Source: Lumbricus rubellus (taxonomy: Eukaryota > Annelida > Clitellata > Crassiclitellata > Lumbricidae). Taken from it: DNA of 64,000 bases. Positions 20,170 to 32,790 of this stretch are shown one piece after another; position 1 is the first letter of the stretch, and every line of letters starts with the position of its first letter. A program made the translations under genes and the position numbers. The notes beneath the pieces are model-generated. The model was not told the origin of the DNA. It made no database searches and saw only the letters and a program-made list of their open reading frames with translations. The stretch lies in contig OX243821.1 of the NCBI GenBank assembly GCA_945859605.1, forward strand, positions 20,247,713 to 20,311,712, given 5' to 3'.

Positions 20170-20500
20170 ACGTACATGCAGAAAGAGAGACAGACATACA
20201 GACGGACAGACAGAGACAAACAGATGAGAAACAGAGAGAGACAGAGACATGCAGATATACAGAGAGAGAGAGAGAGACACACAGAGAATACAGACAGAGA
20301 CAAAGAGATATAGAGAGACAATCAGAAAAAGACAGAGACAGACACACAGACAGACAGACAAACAGATGAGAAACACAGAGAGACAGAGACATGCAGATAT
20401 ACAGATTGTGACAGAGAAGACAGACAGAGACAGAGAGAGACAAACAGAAAGAGACAGAGGCAAACAGAGACAGGGAGAGAAAAGGGAGAGAGATAGGGAG
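20170..20500. repeat. (GACA)n/(GA)n repeat
   Basis: Degenerate AGACAGAC/AGAGAG array with an internally repeated segment (GACATGCAGATATACAGA, twice). Confidence 0.92.
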
Positions 20501-21392
20501 TGAGAAAATATATCATTTTCACTTCTGATTTTTTAAACAAAAATTCCATGTGGGAATTCTGGGTGTGGGAAATTTTCTGACACGTATACTTTTTAGGGGG
20601 AATGGTACGTGTTTACATGTATATACATGTATATACAACACCCCGCGATTTTTCCGAAGAGGCGAAGGTAGAAATTCATTCCTGGTGGGGAACTGTCCCT
20701 CCCCCCCCCCCCCACAAGGGATGACTAGATTAAACACTGCCTCTGTCTATGCAATGTCTACTCTATAAATAGATGGATCCATGCAAAATGATAAATGAGA
20801 TGGATAGGAGGGAAGGTTGCACATAGAAAACAATTTCGTCGTCAAACATTTGCCAAATTCCCCGCATCATAAACAGATCTCGTTAACCAATCAGCGTCAC
20901 CCAAATCTGATTGTGACGAAATACGATCGGCCACTGCCGCCGCCGTGTCGTCCCCGTAGCAACCGTTGTCATGACAATGAATTGTCTCCTAAGACCGCTG
21001 TGGCTGCGGCGCTGTCCTACAGCGGGTCCACCCTGGCTGTTTTTCTTAATCAGACCTGTCCTATCAGGCGTACAGAAACGGGGGACAAGCGGGAATTACT
21101 GTCTCCCCTTCCTTCCCTCTTCACAGTTTTTCCCTCTGTTCTGGAATACAGTCTATTAGTTTTCGTAAATGGAACACGAGTTTCGAACGCCTCTTTATTC
21201 TAGCGGCTGGGAAAGCGAGAAATTAGGCGCCTTTGAGTGAGACGTTTGTTTGTTACCGATTGTAGCAATTATAGTCGAATGGGTTTGGTGAGAAACTGAG
21301 AATGTGTGAAAAGAACGCGGCGGGTTTTTTTTAACGCTTCCAGACTGATTTCGATATAAGAGTTGGTATACAGTTCTGTTTAGATAGATGTG
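20501..21392. other. No supported gene
   Basis: A C14 run lies at about 20700-20713. The remainder is mixed sequence without recognised exons or transposon ends. Confidence 0.35.
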
Positions 21393-21598
21393 TGGGGCGC
21401 GGTGGTCTAGTGGTGGCGTCGTTGCCTTGGAGCCGGAAGGTCCGAGGTTCGAATCCACCTCCCCGCGTAAGGACCTTGGGCAAGTCCTTCACTCACAATT
21501 GCTCAGCGCTTCGGCGTGAAACTCCGATGCAGTGTCCGCTCTGCATCGGGAGCGCCTCTGAGTAGCGAGCTTGAAGGGGCGCTATAACAAGTGCACAC
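21393..21598 (+). mobile_element. tRNA-derived SINE, copy 3
   Basis: Nearly identical to copy 1 over the head, box B and body. The tail GGGGCGCTATAACAAGTGCA runs into a short CACATA stretch. Confidence 0.92.
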
Positions 21599-21769
21599 AC
21601 ATACGTGTACAAGATGGATGGATGGATTGGTGGGTTGGTCGTTGGAAGGATGGATGGATGGATAAATAAATAGATGGATGGATGGACCGACGGAGGGGTA
21701 GATAGATGGATATTTTATATCAGCTTTTGACCTTCCATAGCAGCTCAAACGGAACAGAAAACTGCGAAA

Positions 21770-21903
21770 ACATGCACACGCATACACAAACACGCTTACA
21801 CAATCAAACACACGCGCACACATAGACACATACACACGCATTGACACACACACACACATGCACACTCACATCGATACACACATAGACATAATTATACAAA
21901 CAC

Positions 21904-21942
<39 letters not shown>

Positions 21943-21960
21943 TACACACATTCAAGCGCA
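21770..21960. repeat. (CA)n-rich repeat
   Basis: CACACA with GCACA and TACA variants. Confidence 0.9.
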
Positions 21961-22309
21961 TGCGCATTCATACGCATACACAACTAAGACTCCCATTTGC
22001 CCAAACGAACAGAGCAGTCTCGACAGCCTGGTCACGTGGCATAGACTATATATCTACGAATCGCTTCAACCACGAGATTCAGTCGACAGACGGCTGTTCA
22101 TTAATTAAACCTAACGATGTCAACTTCGAGTTGTCCAGTCGCCTCACGCATGCGACGGTGCATGGCCGCGCGATTGCCGCGCCTAAGCCCGGATCTCGCG
22201 CAGTTAAGCCCCCGTGTCAACGCCCAAGTCACCCGTGTGTCCCAGAAGGCCATTTGTTACGACGGGGGAACTGTGTGTTTGAGTCACAAGCGAACGAAAA
22301 GCAACTGTT

Positions 22310-22620
22310 ACTACCTAATCAACGTGGAAATCAGGACCTCGATCAGCAACAGGAAGTTCTTGGTGATGGTATGCGGGCGAGAAACTTAACTGGTTGCGGA
22401 GTTCTGTTTAATGGCATTGTACGTGAAATTTTAATGGCATCGCACGTTGAAATTATAGCGCGTGATTATTTTTCTACGGCGCAATCAATGTGGAAATCAG
22501 GTTCTCAATCAGCAACAGCAATTTCTTCATGATGGCATGTGGACGAGAAAAGCTTAACCGGTTGTGGGGGTTCTATTTAAGGGCCTCGAATGTGAAATCA
22601 TAGCTCGTGATTTCTTCGGC
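22310..22620. repeat. ~167-bp tandem duplication
   Basis: AATCAACGTGGAAATCAGG...ATCAGCAACAG...GGTTG-GG-GTTCT occurs twice (22319 and 22486), with a related piece near 23140. Confidence 0.65.
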
Positions 22621-22910
22621 CAAGGCCATAACTACGGGGTGTTCAGGGTGTATCAGCACCCCCACCCGAAATAAAATGGTGCTTTAGTGAAATACATTTA
22701 CTAACACAATCATGATATAAGGAGTAAGAGATTTCGTTTTGAAGCTCTTTTTTGTATGTGACATTTTGCAATTAAATCATCCTACAAACCCCTTCAGTTG
22801 ATTTGGTTGCTTGTAGGCTTGCTTAAAGTCGAGTAAACACCTCCCCCAAATAAAATTCTGATTACGGCGTTGTCTAATAAACGTGGAAATCAGCAACGTA
22901 TGTTTGTATG

Positions 22911-23108
22911 TGCACTTGTTATAGCGCCCCTTCAAGCTCTCTCTCTCCTCAGATGTGCTCCCGAATGCAGAGCGGACACTGCATCGGAGTGAAGCGCTGG
23001 GCAATTGTGAGGGAAGGACTTGCCCAAGGTACTTACGCGGCGAGGTGGATTCGAACCTCGAACCTTCCGGCTTCAAGGCAACGACGCCACCACTACACCA
23101 CCGCGCTC
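22911..23108 (-). mobile_element. tRNA-derived SINE, copy 4
   Basis: Reverse-strand copy: tail TGCACTTGTTATAGCGCCCC, box B as GGATTCGAACC, head CCACCACTACACCACCGCGC. Confidence 0.9.
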
Positions 23109-23564
23109 CTTCTTGATGAAAGTACATGTAGACGGACGAGCCGATGTGGGGTTCTGTTTAGCGGCCTCGCATGCGAAATTATGGCTGCTCGTTTTCGTTG
23201 ATTATCAATTGAGTTGCTTTTTTGTTGTGATGCAGGATCTTATTGGAGGGATGTGTCCTACTCCGGAAACTTCCGTTGTCCGGACAGTATATGACACGAC
23301 GTATAGCACCGGTTAAAGGAACAATGAAAATTCTTAGGGGTTCCTTTACTGCATAATGGAACAGGTGAAGCACATTGTCAAGAAGCTTCTACCGTTTTAA
23401 CTTGCTTGAAGAGTGGAATGTAGCCGGCCGCATACGATCTATGTTTTTGTGCCACCCTGTATTATACTAGTCTATATATATAGTAATGCTGGTCTTCAAT
23501 CAAGAGCGTAGGTTACAGAACACAAACCTATGATGTGTGTTAAATTAATACCGGGCTCTCGCTT

Positions 23565-23740
23565 CTCTCTGTCTGTCTGTCTGTCTGTCTGACTGTCTGT
23601 CTCTCTCTCTCTATATATATATAGACACATACATACATATATATAATATATATATATTGGACTATGTATTTCTCTCTCACTCTTTGTATATATATATATA
23701 TCTAATATATGTGTGTGGGTGTATGTGTGCGTGTATGATA
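23565..23740. repeat. (TGTC)n, (CT)n and (TA)n repeats
   Basis: Adjoining short arrays. Confidence 0.9.
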
Positions 23741-23969
23741 CATTCTCTGTCTCTCATTTTTAGTTGGCAATGCATTTCGTTTGCAATTCAAATCTTTCTC
23801 GTTCGTCTTCTCCGCTTCTACCTCCTCCTCCTCCTCCTCTACCTCCTCCTCCTCCTTATTATCCTCCGTCGAATAGAAGAGAGCTGAGCTCGACTTTCGA
23901 CCATTTCTTCATGATCCACTCGCTCTATAATTCCTCTACTCCGTCTCGAGATTTGCAACATCGAGGCCC

Positions 23970-24400
23970 CACGCTTCTCTTTCACTACAAACTCTCCGCA
24001 AGCCCCACATTCCCCTTTTGCCACACGCCCCATTGTCACTACACACTCCCAACTCGCTCCATGTTCCCATTTTCCCACACTACCCTTTAGGGCCGTGCTA
24101 CCCCTGGCCTCAAAGTTCCCTTCTCGCCCCACATTCCCATTTTGCCACACTGCCCTTTATAAGGGCCGTGCTATACTCTCTGGTCTCAATGTCCCATCTC
24201 ACCCCACATTCCCTTTTGTCACACTGCCCTTGACCTATGCTACCCTCTTGACTCACTGTCGCTTCTCGTCTCGCTCTTCCTGTTCACTCTGCTCTCGCTC
24301 CTTGTTCCCCTTCGCCACACTCTCCCTTTTCGGTCCATGGAACTCTCTGGCCTCACTGTCCTCCCTCGCCCCACGCTGCTCTGTTTCAAAAGAGGACGAG
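23970..24400. repeat. Degenerate minisatellite
   Basis: CCCCACATTCCC(C/A/T)TTTTGCCACAC-type units recur irregularly (for example 24003, 24127, 24203), separated by GGGCCGTGCTA-containing segments. Confidence 0.6.
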
Positions 24401-24678
24401 AGGGGACAGTGAGGCCAGACGGCAGCGTGAGCCGAAAGAGGACAGTGTGCCATTCTCTTTAACTACAGAATTGTCAGCGGTACATTCTCTAGCCACATTT
24501 TATGCCAGACGAAGACGATAGTCAGCCACAAACGGTGACAAAAAAGGCATCAAGTGTCTAGGTGAATAATTTTACAAACGTGTCAGACGGCCTGTAGTGT
24601 CTGGCGTGTGGCCAAAGAAAAACCTCATGAGATGAGCAGATCACAGGTTATAAAAGATGATGGATAGGACGGACATAC

Positions 24679-24690
24679 AAGGTGACATGC

Positions 24691-24721
<31 letters not shown>

Positions 24722-25060
24722 AATGTACACAGACAGAAGAGCGTACAGACAGAAAGACATACAGACAGAAGAGCATACAGACAGACACACAGAAATGAAG
24801 ACAAGCAGAAAGACATACAGACAGAAATACAGACAGAAAGACAGGCATGCAGATAAATAAACAGACGAAAAGAAAGACACATACGCGCACATACAGACAG
24901 ATTGATAGACAGACGGATACGCAGGCAGACAGAGACATACGTATACACGCAGAGAGAGGAGAGACAAACAGACAGACAGAGACGGAGACAGAGGCAGGCA
25001 GAGCGAGACAGAGAGACAGAGAGAGATATGCAGGCACACGCACACAAGCACACGCACACT
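24679..25060. repeat. (CAGA)n repeat
   Basis: ACAGACAG-type array with many variants. Cys/Ser/Val minus-strand ORFs are artefacts. Confidence 0.93.
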
Positions 25061-25639
25061 TAGAGTACAAAATCCGCCACGTCAGATTATCGTCATATTA
25101 ATTGATTTTGTGGCTTGACTCTCTCTTCCCTCCATCCCTCCATCCATCCCTCCCCCATCATTTCCAATAGCCATCCATTTCTTAGGTACCAGTCGTACCC
25201 TATCTACCCTCCCGATCCTCCTTTGTTCGTTTTCCCCCCATTTATTGAGCCATCTGTTCTCATTTATTGTACTTTTTCATGTTGCCCCACCTTTCCCCAT
25301 TTTTACCCACCCTCATTTTTACCTCATGTCGTCTGTCTTCACCTTTGATGACCTCTTACCAAACCCTCCTGTTGCTGTATTGTTTTGTATTGTATTGTAT
25401 TGTTGTATTGTATGTATGTATGTATGTATGTGTAATAGTGTATGTACTATGTACGTACGTACGTACGTAGTATGTACATGTATATACTATGTATGTACAT
25501 ATGTTCATATGCATGTGTAACGCCCGCCCCCTCGGACACTCCCGGAGTCGCCACTTCCGGTCCAACGTGTGAGAGGGCCGCGTGCGGTTGCAGGTCGTAG
25601 TTCAGAGATATAGACGGAGGAAGGGAGGCGGTAGCTTCG

Positions 25640-26238
25640 GGGTTCGAATCCCGTCGGGTTCGGGATGGCCAGGTATCTCGACCTCTTAGCTCTCCGTATA
25701 AAAATGGGGCCTTACTGGCCAGTCTTTCACTCCGGCGTAGGATTCCGGGGTTAACCGGAAGTGAAAGGTCCTTAGGCCTAGCCCCCGAAGCTCTTCCCAG
25801 GCCGATGGCTGAGTGGTAAGGTCTATCCGCGGTGGTACCAAAGGGGAATATTGCTCCTGGGTTCGAACCTGCAACCGGCTTCGGAGATGCCCTGGGCGTC
25901 GTTTCTAAACGTTCTATACGCGCGACGACTTCCGTCAGCGCTTCCCTAACGTTATCTTGTACCGAGGCAATTGCCTCTTGTGTATTTATAGCGTTGGCTT
26001 GAAACTCAGTCCTGACAGAAGAAAGAGCCTCTTCTACATTGCTCTGTACCACGGCAATGGCCTCCTGGGTATTTCTATCATTATTTTGTATTGCATCTTG
26101 TGTGGACCTAGCGTTCATTTGCATAGTTGCCTGCATAGACTTGGCGTTTGACTGCATTGCCTCAAGCAATACCCCCATCTCAAATGCAGAAGGTGGTCTG
26201 GAAGGTTGCGAGGGAGTTGACGTTCTGCTCTGCTCCAT
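25640..26238 (-). CDS. Coiled-coil gag-like ORF
   Basis: On the minus strand the ORF opens MEQSRTSTPSQPSRPPSAFE, then a heptad-like region with three rounds of a NAxxxQxAIxxxxxNxxEAL pattern (residues about 35-115), then a Pro-rich stretch. The layout resembles the N-terminal part of retrotransposon Gag proteins. No zinc knuckle or protease follows. From about 25885 downward the frame runs through tRNA-like DNA and is probably not real protein. Confidence 0.35.
25799..25885 (+). repeat. tRNA-like sequence (Leu/Ser type)
   Basis: Box-A-like GATGGCTGAGTGGTAAGG and box B GGTTCGAACCT are spaced as in a tRNA with a long variable arm, but the acceptor stem pairs poorly. A second box-B-like GGTTCGAATCC lies at 25644. 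It is more likely a SINE head or tRNA pseudogene than a working tRNA. Confidence 0.4.
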
Positions 26239-27737
26239 GGCGCTATACAAATTTCAATTATTCAACTTCCTAATGTTATCAAGAATCAAAATCAATATGT
26301 TCAATTATTATCTTATTATTCCACAAAGGCAAGCAATAATTATTAAGTCTTCTAATGCAAATCAGACATTCAACACAATGTAGATAAAATTATAATTATG
26401 CAAGTCAATGCAATGACATATATTTATGCAGGTCAATGCAAAATGCCCTTAGATCGGAGTTTGTCCAAATTATCCCCAATTTAGTTCTCAAGTGCCATCG
26501 TCAAAATTTAAAGTAGCCCAATATTTCTACTAAATATATCGCCTTAGCTTCCCCACTAAACAGTACCTGATTTCCGGGAACCAGAGACAAGGCAGGCGGC
26601 GTGCGTATGGAGACGACGAAGAGGACGAGGAATCCAGAATGAACGCCGAGGAAATGGGATCCACTATGGATATAGGTATCCCGAAGATGCGATGACGGAC
26701 TCACGCCACACTCGCAGAAAATGACCACGATGAGTATGCTTCCGATGAAACAGAGAAGAACTCGCTCCGTGCGAGACGAAATGCGAAGGCCTGGGCGTTA
26801 GGCCTATATCCACGACGAGGGTGCGAAGACAGAACACACAGCGCCGACGATTCGATTCCTGCTCCAAACAGCGATACGAACGGCTCCGGCCGAAGAAGAG
26901 AATCGACGCAGAAATCAGTAGCAGGAGAACTGAACGACGCTTCGAATCAATAGAAACGACTCCTGTCGTAGAAGACGCCCCGACAGAAATCCACAGCACA
27001 ACGACGTCGAAACTAATACACGCGGCGATAAGTCCTGCCTTCACTTCAATAAAATCAGGCTTCGAATCCGCCACTTTATTATCGAGAGTCACACGTCCAA
27101 CCTGCACGAAGGTTCCAACACAACTGAAACACTTTATTATCGAGAGTCGCACATCCACTCTCCACGAAGGTTCAATCACGACTAATCGCCCGTTGCGCGA
27201 TCTTCTTCCATATCGGCCTCGACTGACGTAGGACGCGAGCTACTGCGCATGCGCTGCACACGCGGTGATCACGCAGGGGCAACGTGACCCGGCGTGATGG
27301 AAAATACCCACACAGGAGCCCATGCCGCATGCACAGACTACACGCAGCCGGCCAGCAGGGTGGATTGCTCCGTCCGTCTGCCTATCCGTTTATCTGTACT
27401 GCTCTGGCACTGCGTCTGTCATATCGGCCGACTCCTCTTCCTCCTTTTCGGCCGACCCTCCATTTCAGCAAGTGTATGAGAGAACCGATCAATACTGTGG
27501 TAACTATGGCGACCGCTTACGTCACCGCTGTCGGCAACTCGTATCACACACGAGCTCAACATTAAAATCTAGGTCACCAATATTATGTAGGTCACCGAAT
27601 GCAGCTCAAAAATAATAATATTATAATATATATATAATTATCAAACCACGAAATTACCAAGGGATCCAAAAATATATATATATGGCAACCAAAAAATCAA
27701 CCCCGTAGCGTCAAATTATATACAACGCTACACATGT

Positions 27738-27945
27738 ATGTACGCGTACGTACGTGCGTACGTGAACGTATACGTGCGCACGCACGCACGTCCGTCTTGT
27801 CTGTCCGTCTGTCTGTCTCAGTCTGTCTGTTTGTCTCTGTCTCTCTGTTTCTTGACTCTGTCATACTCTATGTCTGTATCTTCTCTGTCTATCTATATGT
27901 GTGGCTCTGTCTGTCTGTTTGTCTTGTCTGTCTCCAACTTCCTAC
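27738..27945. repeat. (ACGT)-rich and (TGTC)n repeats
   Basis: TACGTACG and GCACGCACG, then CTGTCTGT. Confidence 0.85.
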
Positions 27946-28339
27946 CTTCCCCTTGATAGCTCATAAGGAACATAAGAGGACTTGGCCGTTGGGTCATTCA
28001 GTACACAAAGCATTGTTATCAATCATTGTTATCAATCATTGTTATCAATCATTGTCTTTCTTCAAACAACGACCATATGGTGCACAATCGACCGGACAAG
28101 AAGTCCAGTCCAGAAATCATGACCGTTTGGGGGTGGGGAGTGGGGGTGGAAGGGAGTGGGGGAATACGGGTTGAACCTCCCTCTTCCCCCACCCTCTTCC
28201 GAATTAAGTGGTTTTCCGAATTTATGCAAATTCATTCTGTGTTCTTTGCGATAATGTCCATTGATACCCTCCCCCGGAATGAAAAACACTCCGTATTTTT
28301 TTCCCTCTCAGAAACGATCCAGATTGATGCAGACATACA

Positions 28340-28604
28340 AAAGGACACACAGACACACACACAGACAGACAGGGAGTCGAAGTAAGGAAAGACAGGCAGA
28401 AAGATAGACAGACAGACAGACGCAGGGACAGAGACAGAGATAAACACATGGATGGTTAACAGAAACGGACATATGGGCGAAGAAGAAATGGTAATATAGA
28501 TACAGAGAGGAAGACAGACAGACAGACGGACAGATATAATGCTGACTGTGAGGAAGAGTAAGCGACGGACAGAAAGGCAGACATAGACAGGTGCAAAGAG
28601 TAAT

Positions 28605-28637
<33 letters not shown>

Positions 28638-29200
28638 GACATATAAGCATTACGCAGACATAGCCAAAATCTATGTGGCATGCGTTGATGTACAAAGAGA
28701 TAGTGATAAACACACAGAAATACAGAGTGAGATAGGTAACGAACTAAAGACAGAGAGAGAGACAGATACAGCGACAGATACAGAGATGCAGAGAGAGAGA
28801 CACACACGCGCGCGCACACAGAAAGACAGAGACAGAAGACCTAATCAGATAGAGACAGATAGGCAGAGGCAGATACAGATACAGATACAGATACAGATAC
28901 AGATACAGATACAGATACAGATACAGATACAGATACAGATACAGATACAGATACAGAGACAGAAGGACTTAATCAGATAGACAGAGACACACATAAAGAC
29001 AGATACAGATACAGAGACAGACAGCGGGAACTTCAAGGAAGACGCAGATGGATAGAGCAATAATAGTGCGAATGCATTAATTCTCATTACGAATCCACAG
29101 ACATAGACAGATACAGAGACACAGACAGAGACACAGACAGAGACAGATAGGCAGAGACATAGATACAGACAGACAGCTACAGATAGAGAGACAGACAGTG
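28340..29200. repeat. (CAGA)n and (CAGATA)n repeats
   Basis: CAGA-type array; a pure hexanucleotide run (CAGATA, about 15 units) spans 28867-28957. A 50-bp segment with GATGGATAGAGCAATAATG and ATGCATTAATTCTCATTACG is duplicated (29046 and 29211). Confidence 0.93.
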
Positions 29201-29327
29201 AGAAGACGCAGATGGATAGAGCAATAATGCGAATGCATTAATTCTCATTACGAATCCATTTGTCTTTGTCTATGAGAAGACGGCAGAAAGCAGAGAAGGA
29301 AGGAAGGATGGAAGACAGCAACAACAT

Positions 29328-29470
29328 ACGTATATATATGTATATATATATGTGTGTATATTTGTTTATATTATATATATATTTATATATATGTATATGT
29401 ATATGTATATATATGTGTGTATGATATTTTATATATGTATACTGAATATATATGTATATGTACATAATTG

Positions 29471-29512
<42 letters not shown>
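29328..29512. repeat. (TA)n-rich repeat
   Basis: ATATAT with GTATAT variants; pure TA from 29475. Confidence 0.93.
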
Positions 29513-29514
<2 letters not shown>

Positions 29515-29774
29515 ACGCGTCACGCGACCAACTGACTGCTCAAGTCAACTCCGTGCACAAAAAACGCACCTGACCCTAAAATGACACTCGAGGAGACACA
29601 CGTACACATATATACACGCACACACACTGTTGAGAGAAATTCCGGACCACATAATACAATGTAGACTCCATGCATGCACCCCCTAGTTATTTTTTTATAC
29701 AATTCTCGTACTGGTTAGCTCTGGGAATTTGCCACCGTTTGGTACCGGTACCCCGCACGCACGTTTACACGTTT

Positions 29775-30495
29775 TGTGGGGCGCGGTGATGTAGTGGGCA
29801 GTGTTATTTTAGTTCCTGAGAATAGAATAAGAATAATAATTATTTTAATTTCGTTCCATGGAACGAAAACTGGAATAAAAAATAATTCTGGAACGAGAAT
29901 AGAATAGGAAAAAAAATTTAAATATTTTTCTGGAACGAGAACGGAATAGAAATAGAAACTTTAAAAAATTTAATAGTTTTTCGGAGTGAAGGCGGCTCCT
30001 GAATTGTCACCACGCGGCGCTATGATAAATAGGTCAAAAGACTCGATACACTGTTTTGTGTGTTACTGTAATCATTCATGTTAGACATAACTATGAGAAG
30101 TGGAATTGGAAGTGGAACTAGAAATAAAAAATTTCTGGAACTGGAACTGGAACTAAAATTATTTCTAAATAGGAAGTGGAACTAGAATAAGAACGAAATT
30201 TATTTATAAAGAAGAACTAAAACTAGAATGAAAATTACAACAATGGAATAGAATAAGAATAGGAATAAAAATTAATGCTGGAACTAAAATAACACTGGTA
30301 GTGGGTATGTTCGTTGCCTTGCAGCTGGAGGGTTGCAGGTTCGAATCCACCTTCAAGTCGCCGCGTAGGGACCTTGGGCAAGTCCTCGCAATTGCTCAGT
30401 GCTTCGGCGTGAAACTCCGACGCAGCGTCCGCTCTGTAGTCGGAAGCGCCTCTGAGTAGAAATCTTGAAGGGATGCTATAACAAGTGCACATACA
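29775..30495 (+). mobile_element. tRNA-derived SINE, copy 5, interrupted
   Basis: The head (TGTGGGGCGCGGTGAT) at 29775-29798 and the rest (GTTCGTTGCC..., box B GGTTCGAATCC near 30338, tail GCTATAACAAGTGCACATAC) at 30306-30495 are split by a 499-bp hAT MITE. Removing the MITE and one copy of GTAGTGGG restores the SINE alignment. Confidence 0.9.
29799..30297. mobile_element. hAT-type MITE inside SINE
   Basis: 499 bp with 18-bp perfect inverted ends CAGTGTTATTTTAGTTCC, and an 8-bp target duplication GTAGTGGG (29791-29798 and 30298-30305), diagnostic of hAT. The interior is AT-rich with repeated GGAACG/GGAACTGGAAC motifs and no ORF. Confidence 0.95.
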
Positions 30496-30756
30496 TGCAT
30501 ACATACAATGAAGTCCTACGACGTCAATCAACAACTGCAAATGGCCGGCGTCTCTATGGCAATACACTCGCCAGATTTATTTCAAACATTTTGGTTGCTG
30601 TCGAATATGTGACCATCCGTGAAAGATCCGCTTTGGTTCATAGCGTACAATGACGTCTGTCGAGATGCACTCAGCTTTCCTTGTAGTTGACACGGTAGCC
30701 GGATCGTTTTCCTATGTTCATCTTATGAGATTGTCATTCGCTCGTAGCGGCTCAGC

Positions 30757-30830
30757 GATATAGATGATGAAGATGATGATGATGATAATGACGATGATGA
30801 CGATGATGATGATGGTGATGATGATGATGA

Positions 30831-30861
<31 letters not shown>

Positions 30862-31058
30862 GATGATGATGATGATGATGATGATGGTGATGGTGATGGT
30901 GATGGTGATGGTGATGGTGATGGTGATGGTGATGGTGATGGTGATGGTGATGGTGATGGTGGTGGTGATGATGATGGTGGTGGTGATGATGATGATGATG
31001 ATGATGATGATGGTGGTGGTGATGATGATGACGATGATGGTGGTGGTGATGGTGGTTG

Positions 31059-31105
<47 letters not shown>

Positions 31106-31154
31106 GTGATGGTGATGGTGATGGTGATGGTGATGGTGATGGTGATGTTGATGG

Positions 31155-31245
<91 letters not shown>
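30757..31245. repeat. (GAT)n/(GGTGAT)n repeat
   Basis: Nearly 490 bp of GAT and GGT trinucleotides, including pure GGTGAT blocks. Open in several frames as poly-Met/Val, Ile/Thr or Ser. Confidence 0.97.
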
Positions 31246-31484
31246 TGATGGTGGTGGTCGTGGTGGTGGGGTGACGGTGACGATGTCGATGATTTCGACA
31301 ACAATGACAAACATTTTATTGATATTTTATTATTTCTATTATTGCTGCTGTTGCTGTTGCTCTTGTAGTTGTTTCAAATATTATTATTTCTCTCCCATGT
31401 ACACACAGGCTACGTCAGAGACTTTAATGTTATCTACTGTATTGTTTATGATGATTATAACAACAATAACAACTTCCTATTATG

Positions 31485-31845
31485 CAGGAATTGAGTTTGA
31501 CAGGTTCTAAGGATATAATGTCATACACGACAGCTTCCAGAGCTTCGATGATAATAATAATCACTTCCTATATGATAGAGAATGATTTTGACATGTTCCA
31601 AGCACATGCACGACAGCTTCCAGAGCTTTGGTATCGACGCACTTGAAACTAAAGGCGTTCTACTAAATCCATCTATCATACAGACGATAGAAATAAACCC
31701 GCCATTGTGGGCCTCGTAAACTGTGTCGAAGTATCGAAAAGGTGATTGGACGGTGGTAAACTGTGTCACACTATCTATAAAGCTGATTGGTCGGTGGTGA
31801 AACTATGTCATAGTATCGATATGGTGATTGGTCGGTGTTAAAACA
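31485..31845. repeat. Short tandem duplications
   Basis: CACGACAGCTTCCAGAGCTT occurs at 31527 and 31610. Three ~60-bp units with GTGATTGG(A/T)CGGTGGTAAA and ACTGTGTC follow (31718-31845). Confidence 0.65.
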
Positions 31846-32059
31846 TTATTGCTGCAAACCGGTAATCTCATTTCTGCTGACGAACTTTACCGCTTTTCTC
31901 GGCAAGAATGTGAACAATGCGAAAAGGTTATTAGTTTATGGCGATATCAATACTGCAGATTAAAACCTACTGTAACAGTCAATTACTTTTCTGCGGCTGT
32001 CATACTTTTCGCCGGCGACATTCACAATGCACTCCAAACAATCACTCAACGACTGACCC

Positions 32060-32155
32060 GTTGCTATATATATATATGTTACGGATATATATAATTTTAT
32101 GTATATATATGGAGATATATATATATGGTGATATATATATATATTCAGCGACAAA

Positions 32156-32186
<31 letters not shown>

Positions 32187-32225
32187 GGTGATGGTGGTGA
32201 TATATACAATCATATATAATATACC
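32060..32225. repeat. (TA)n-rich repeat
   Basis: ATATAT blocks with GGAGATATA variants. Confidence 0.9.
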
Positions 32226-32419
32226 GCATTGTCGCCCAGCAGATGTGCTGGTATTATTGCTCAATTTGTCACTCGAATACAGTCGACTGTTGCATAGGAA
32301 ATTGTATACAGTTCCTGCGGAAAATTCAAATTCGATACAGTATGCGCCGCCCCCATACTGCTAAAGAAATATGAGCCATTTAAGAATAACAGTGGACCGA
32401 TAACTTATTTGAACTTGGC

Positions 32420-32790
32420 CCACTGACTGATTGACTGACTGACCGACCGACCGACCGACCGACCGACTGACTGACTCACTCACTCACTCACTCACTCATT
32501 CATGGTATGAATAACTGCATGAATAACTGCATGAATAAATGAATGAATGAATGACTGACTGACTGACTGAATGACTGCCTGACTGACTGACTGACTGACT
32601 GACTGACTCACAGACTGACTCACTGACTGACTCACAGACTGACTCACAGACTGACTCACAGACTGACTCACAGACTGATTCACAGACTGACTCACAGACT
32701 GACTCACAGACTGACAATAGCTATCTGACTGAGTCAGGCTGTCGCTGACTAACTGAATGAATGAGTGAATGAACGACTGACCGCCTGACT
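32420..32790. repeat. (ACTG)n and 16-bp GACTGACTCACAGACT-type repeat
   Basis: Tetranucleotide ACTG/ACCG/ACTC arrays with higher-order CACAGACTGACT units. Confidence 0.93.

Larger units (their letters stand above)
25516..27732 (-). mobile_element. Possible retroelement fragment with gag-like ORF
   Basis: Bounded by TGTAACGCCC on the left and CAACGCTACA on the right (short TGTA/TACA inverted ends) and flanked on both sides by CATG (25512-25515, 27733-27736). This would fit an LTR element with a 4-bp duplication, but I found no matching pair of LTRs. On the minus strand AATAAAG-like signals occur near 27075 and 27139, within a ~60-bp tandem duplication. A gag-like ORF starts at 26238. This is an inference from end structure and one ORF; it may instead be several nested repeats. 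Confidence 0.35.

Noticed and set aside
22777..23127. 116-residue minus-strand ORF with WCSGGVVALKPEGSRFEST
   Set aside because: It is the translated SINE; the same peptide appears from the other copies.
23179..23373. Pogo/Tigger-like terminus around GTTGTCCGGACAG
   Set aside because: Only one short resemblance; no partner inverted repeat or TA pair found.
24625..25070. Cys/Ser/Val-rich multi-pass membrane protein ORFs
   Set aside because: Translation of the (CAGA)n array in three frames on one strand.
25799..25885. Functional tRNA gene
   Set aside because: Box A and B are good, but the acceptor stem does not pair, and it overlaps a gag-like ORF, so a SINE head or tRNA relic is likelier.
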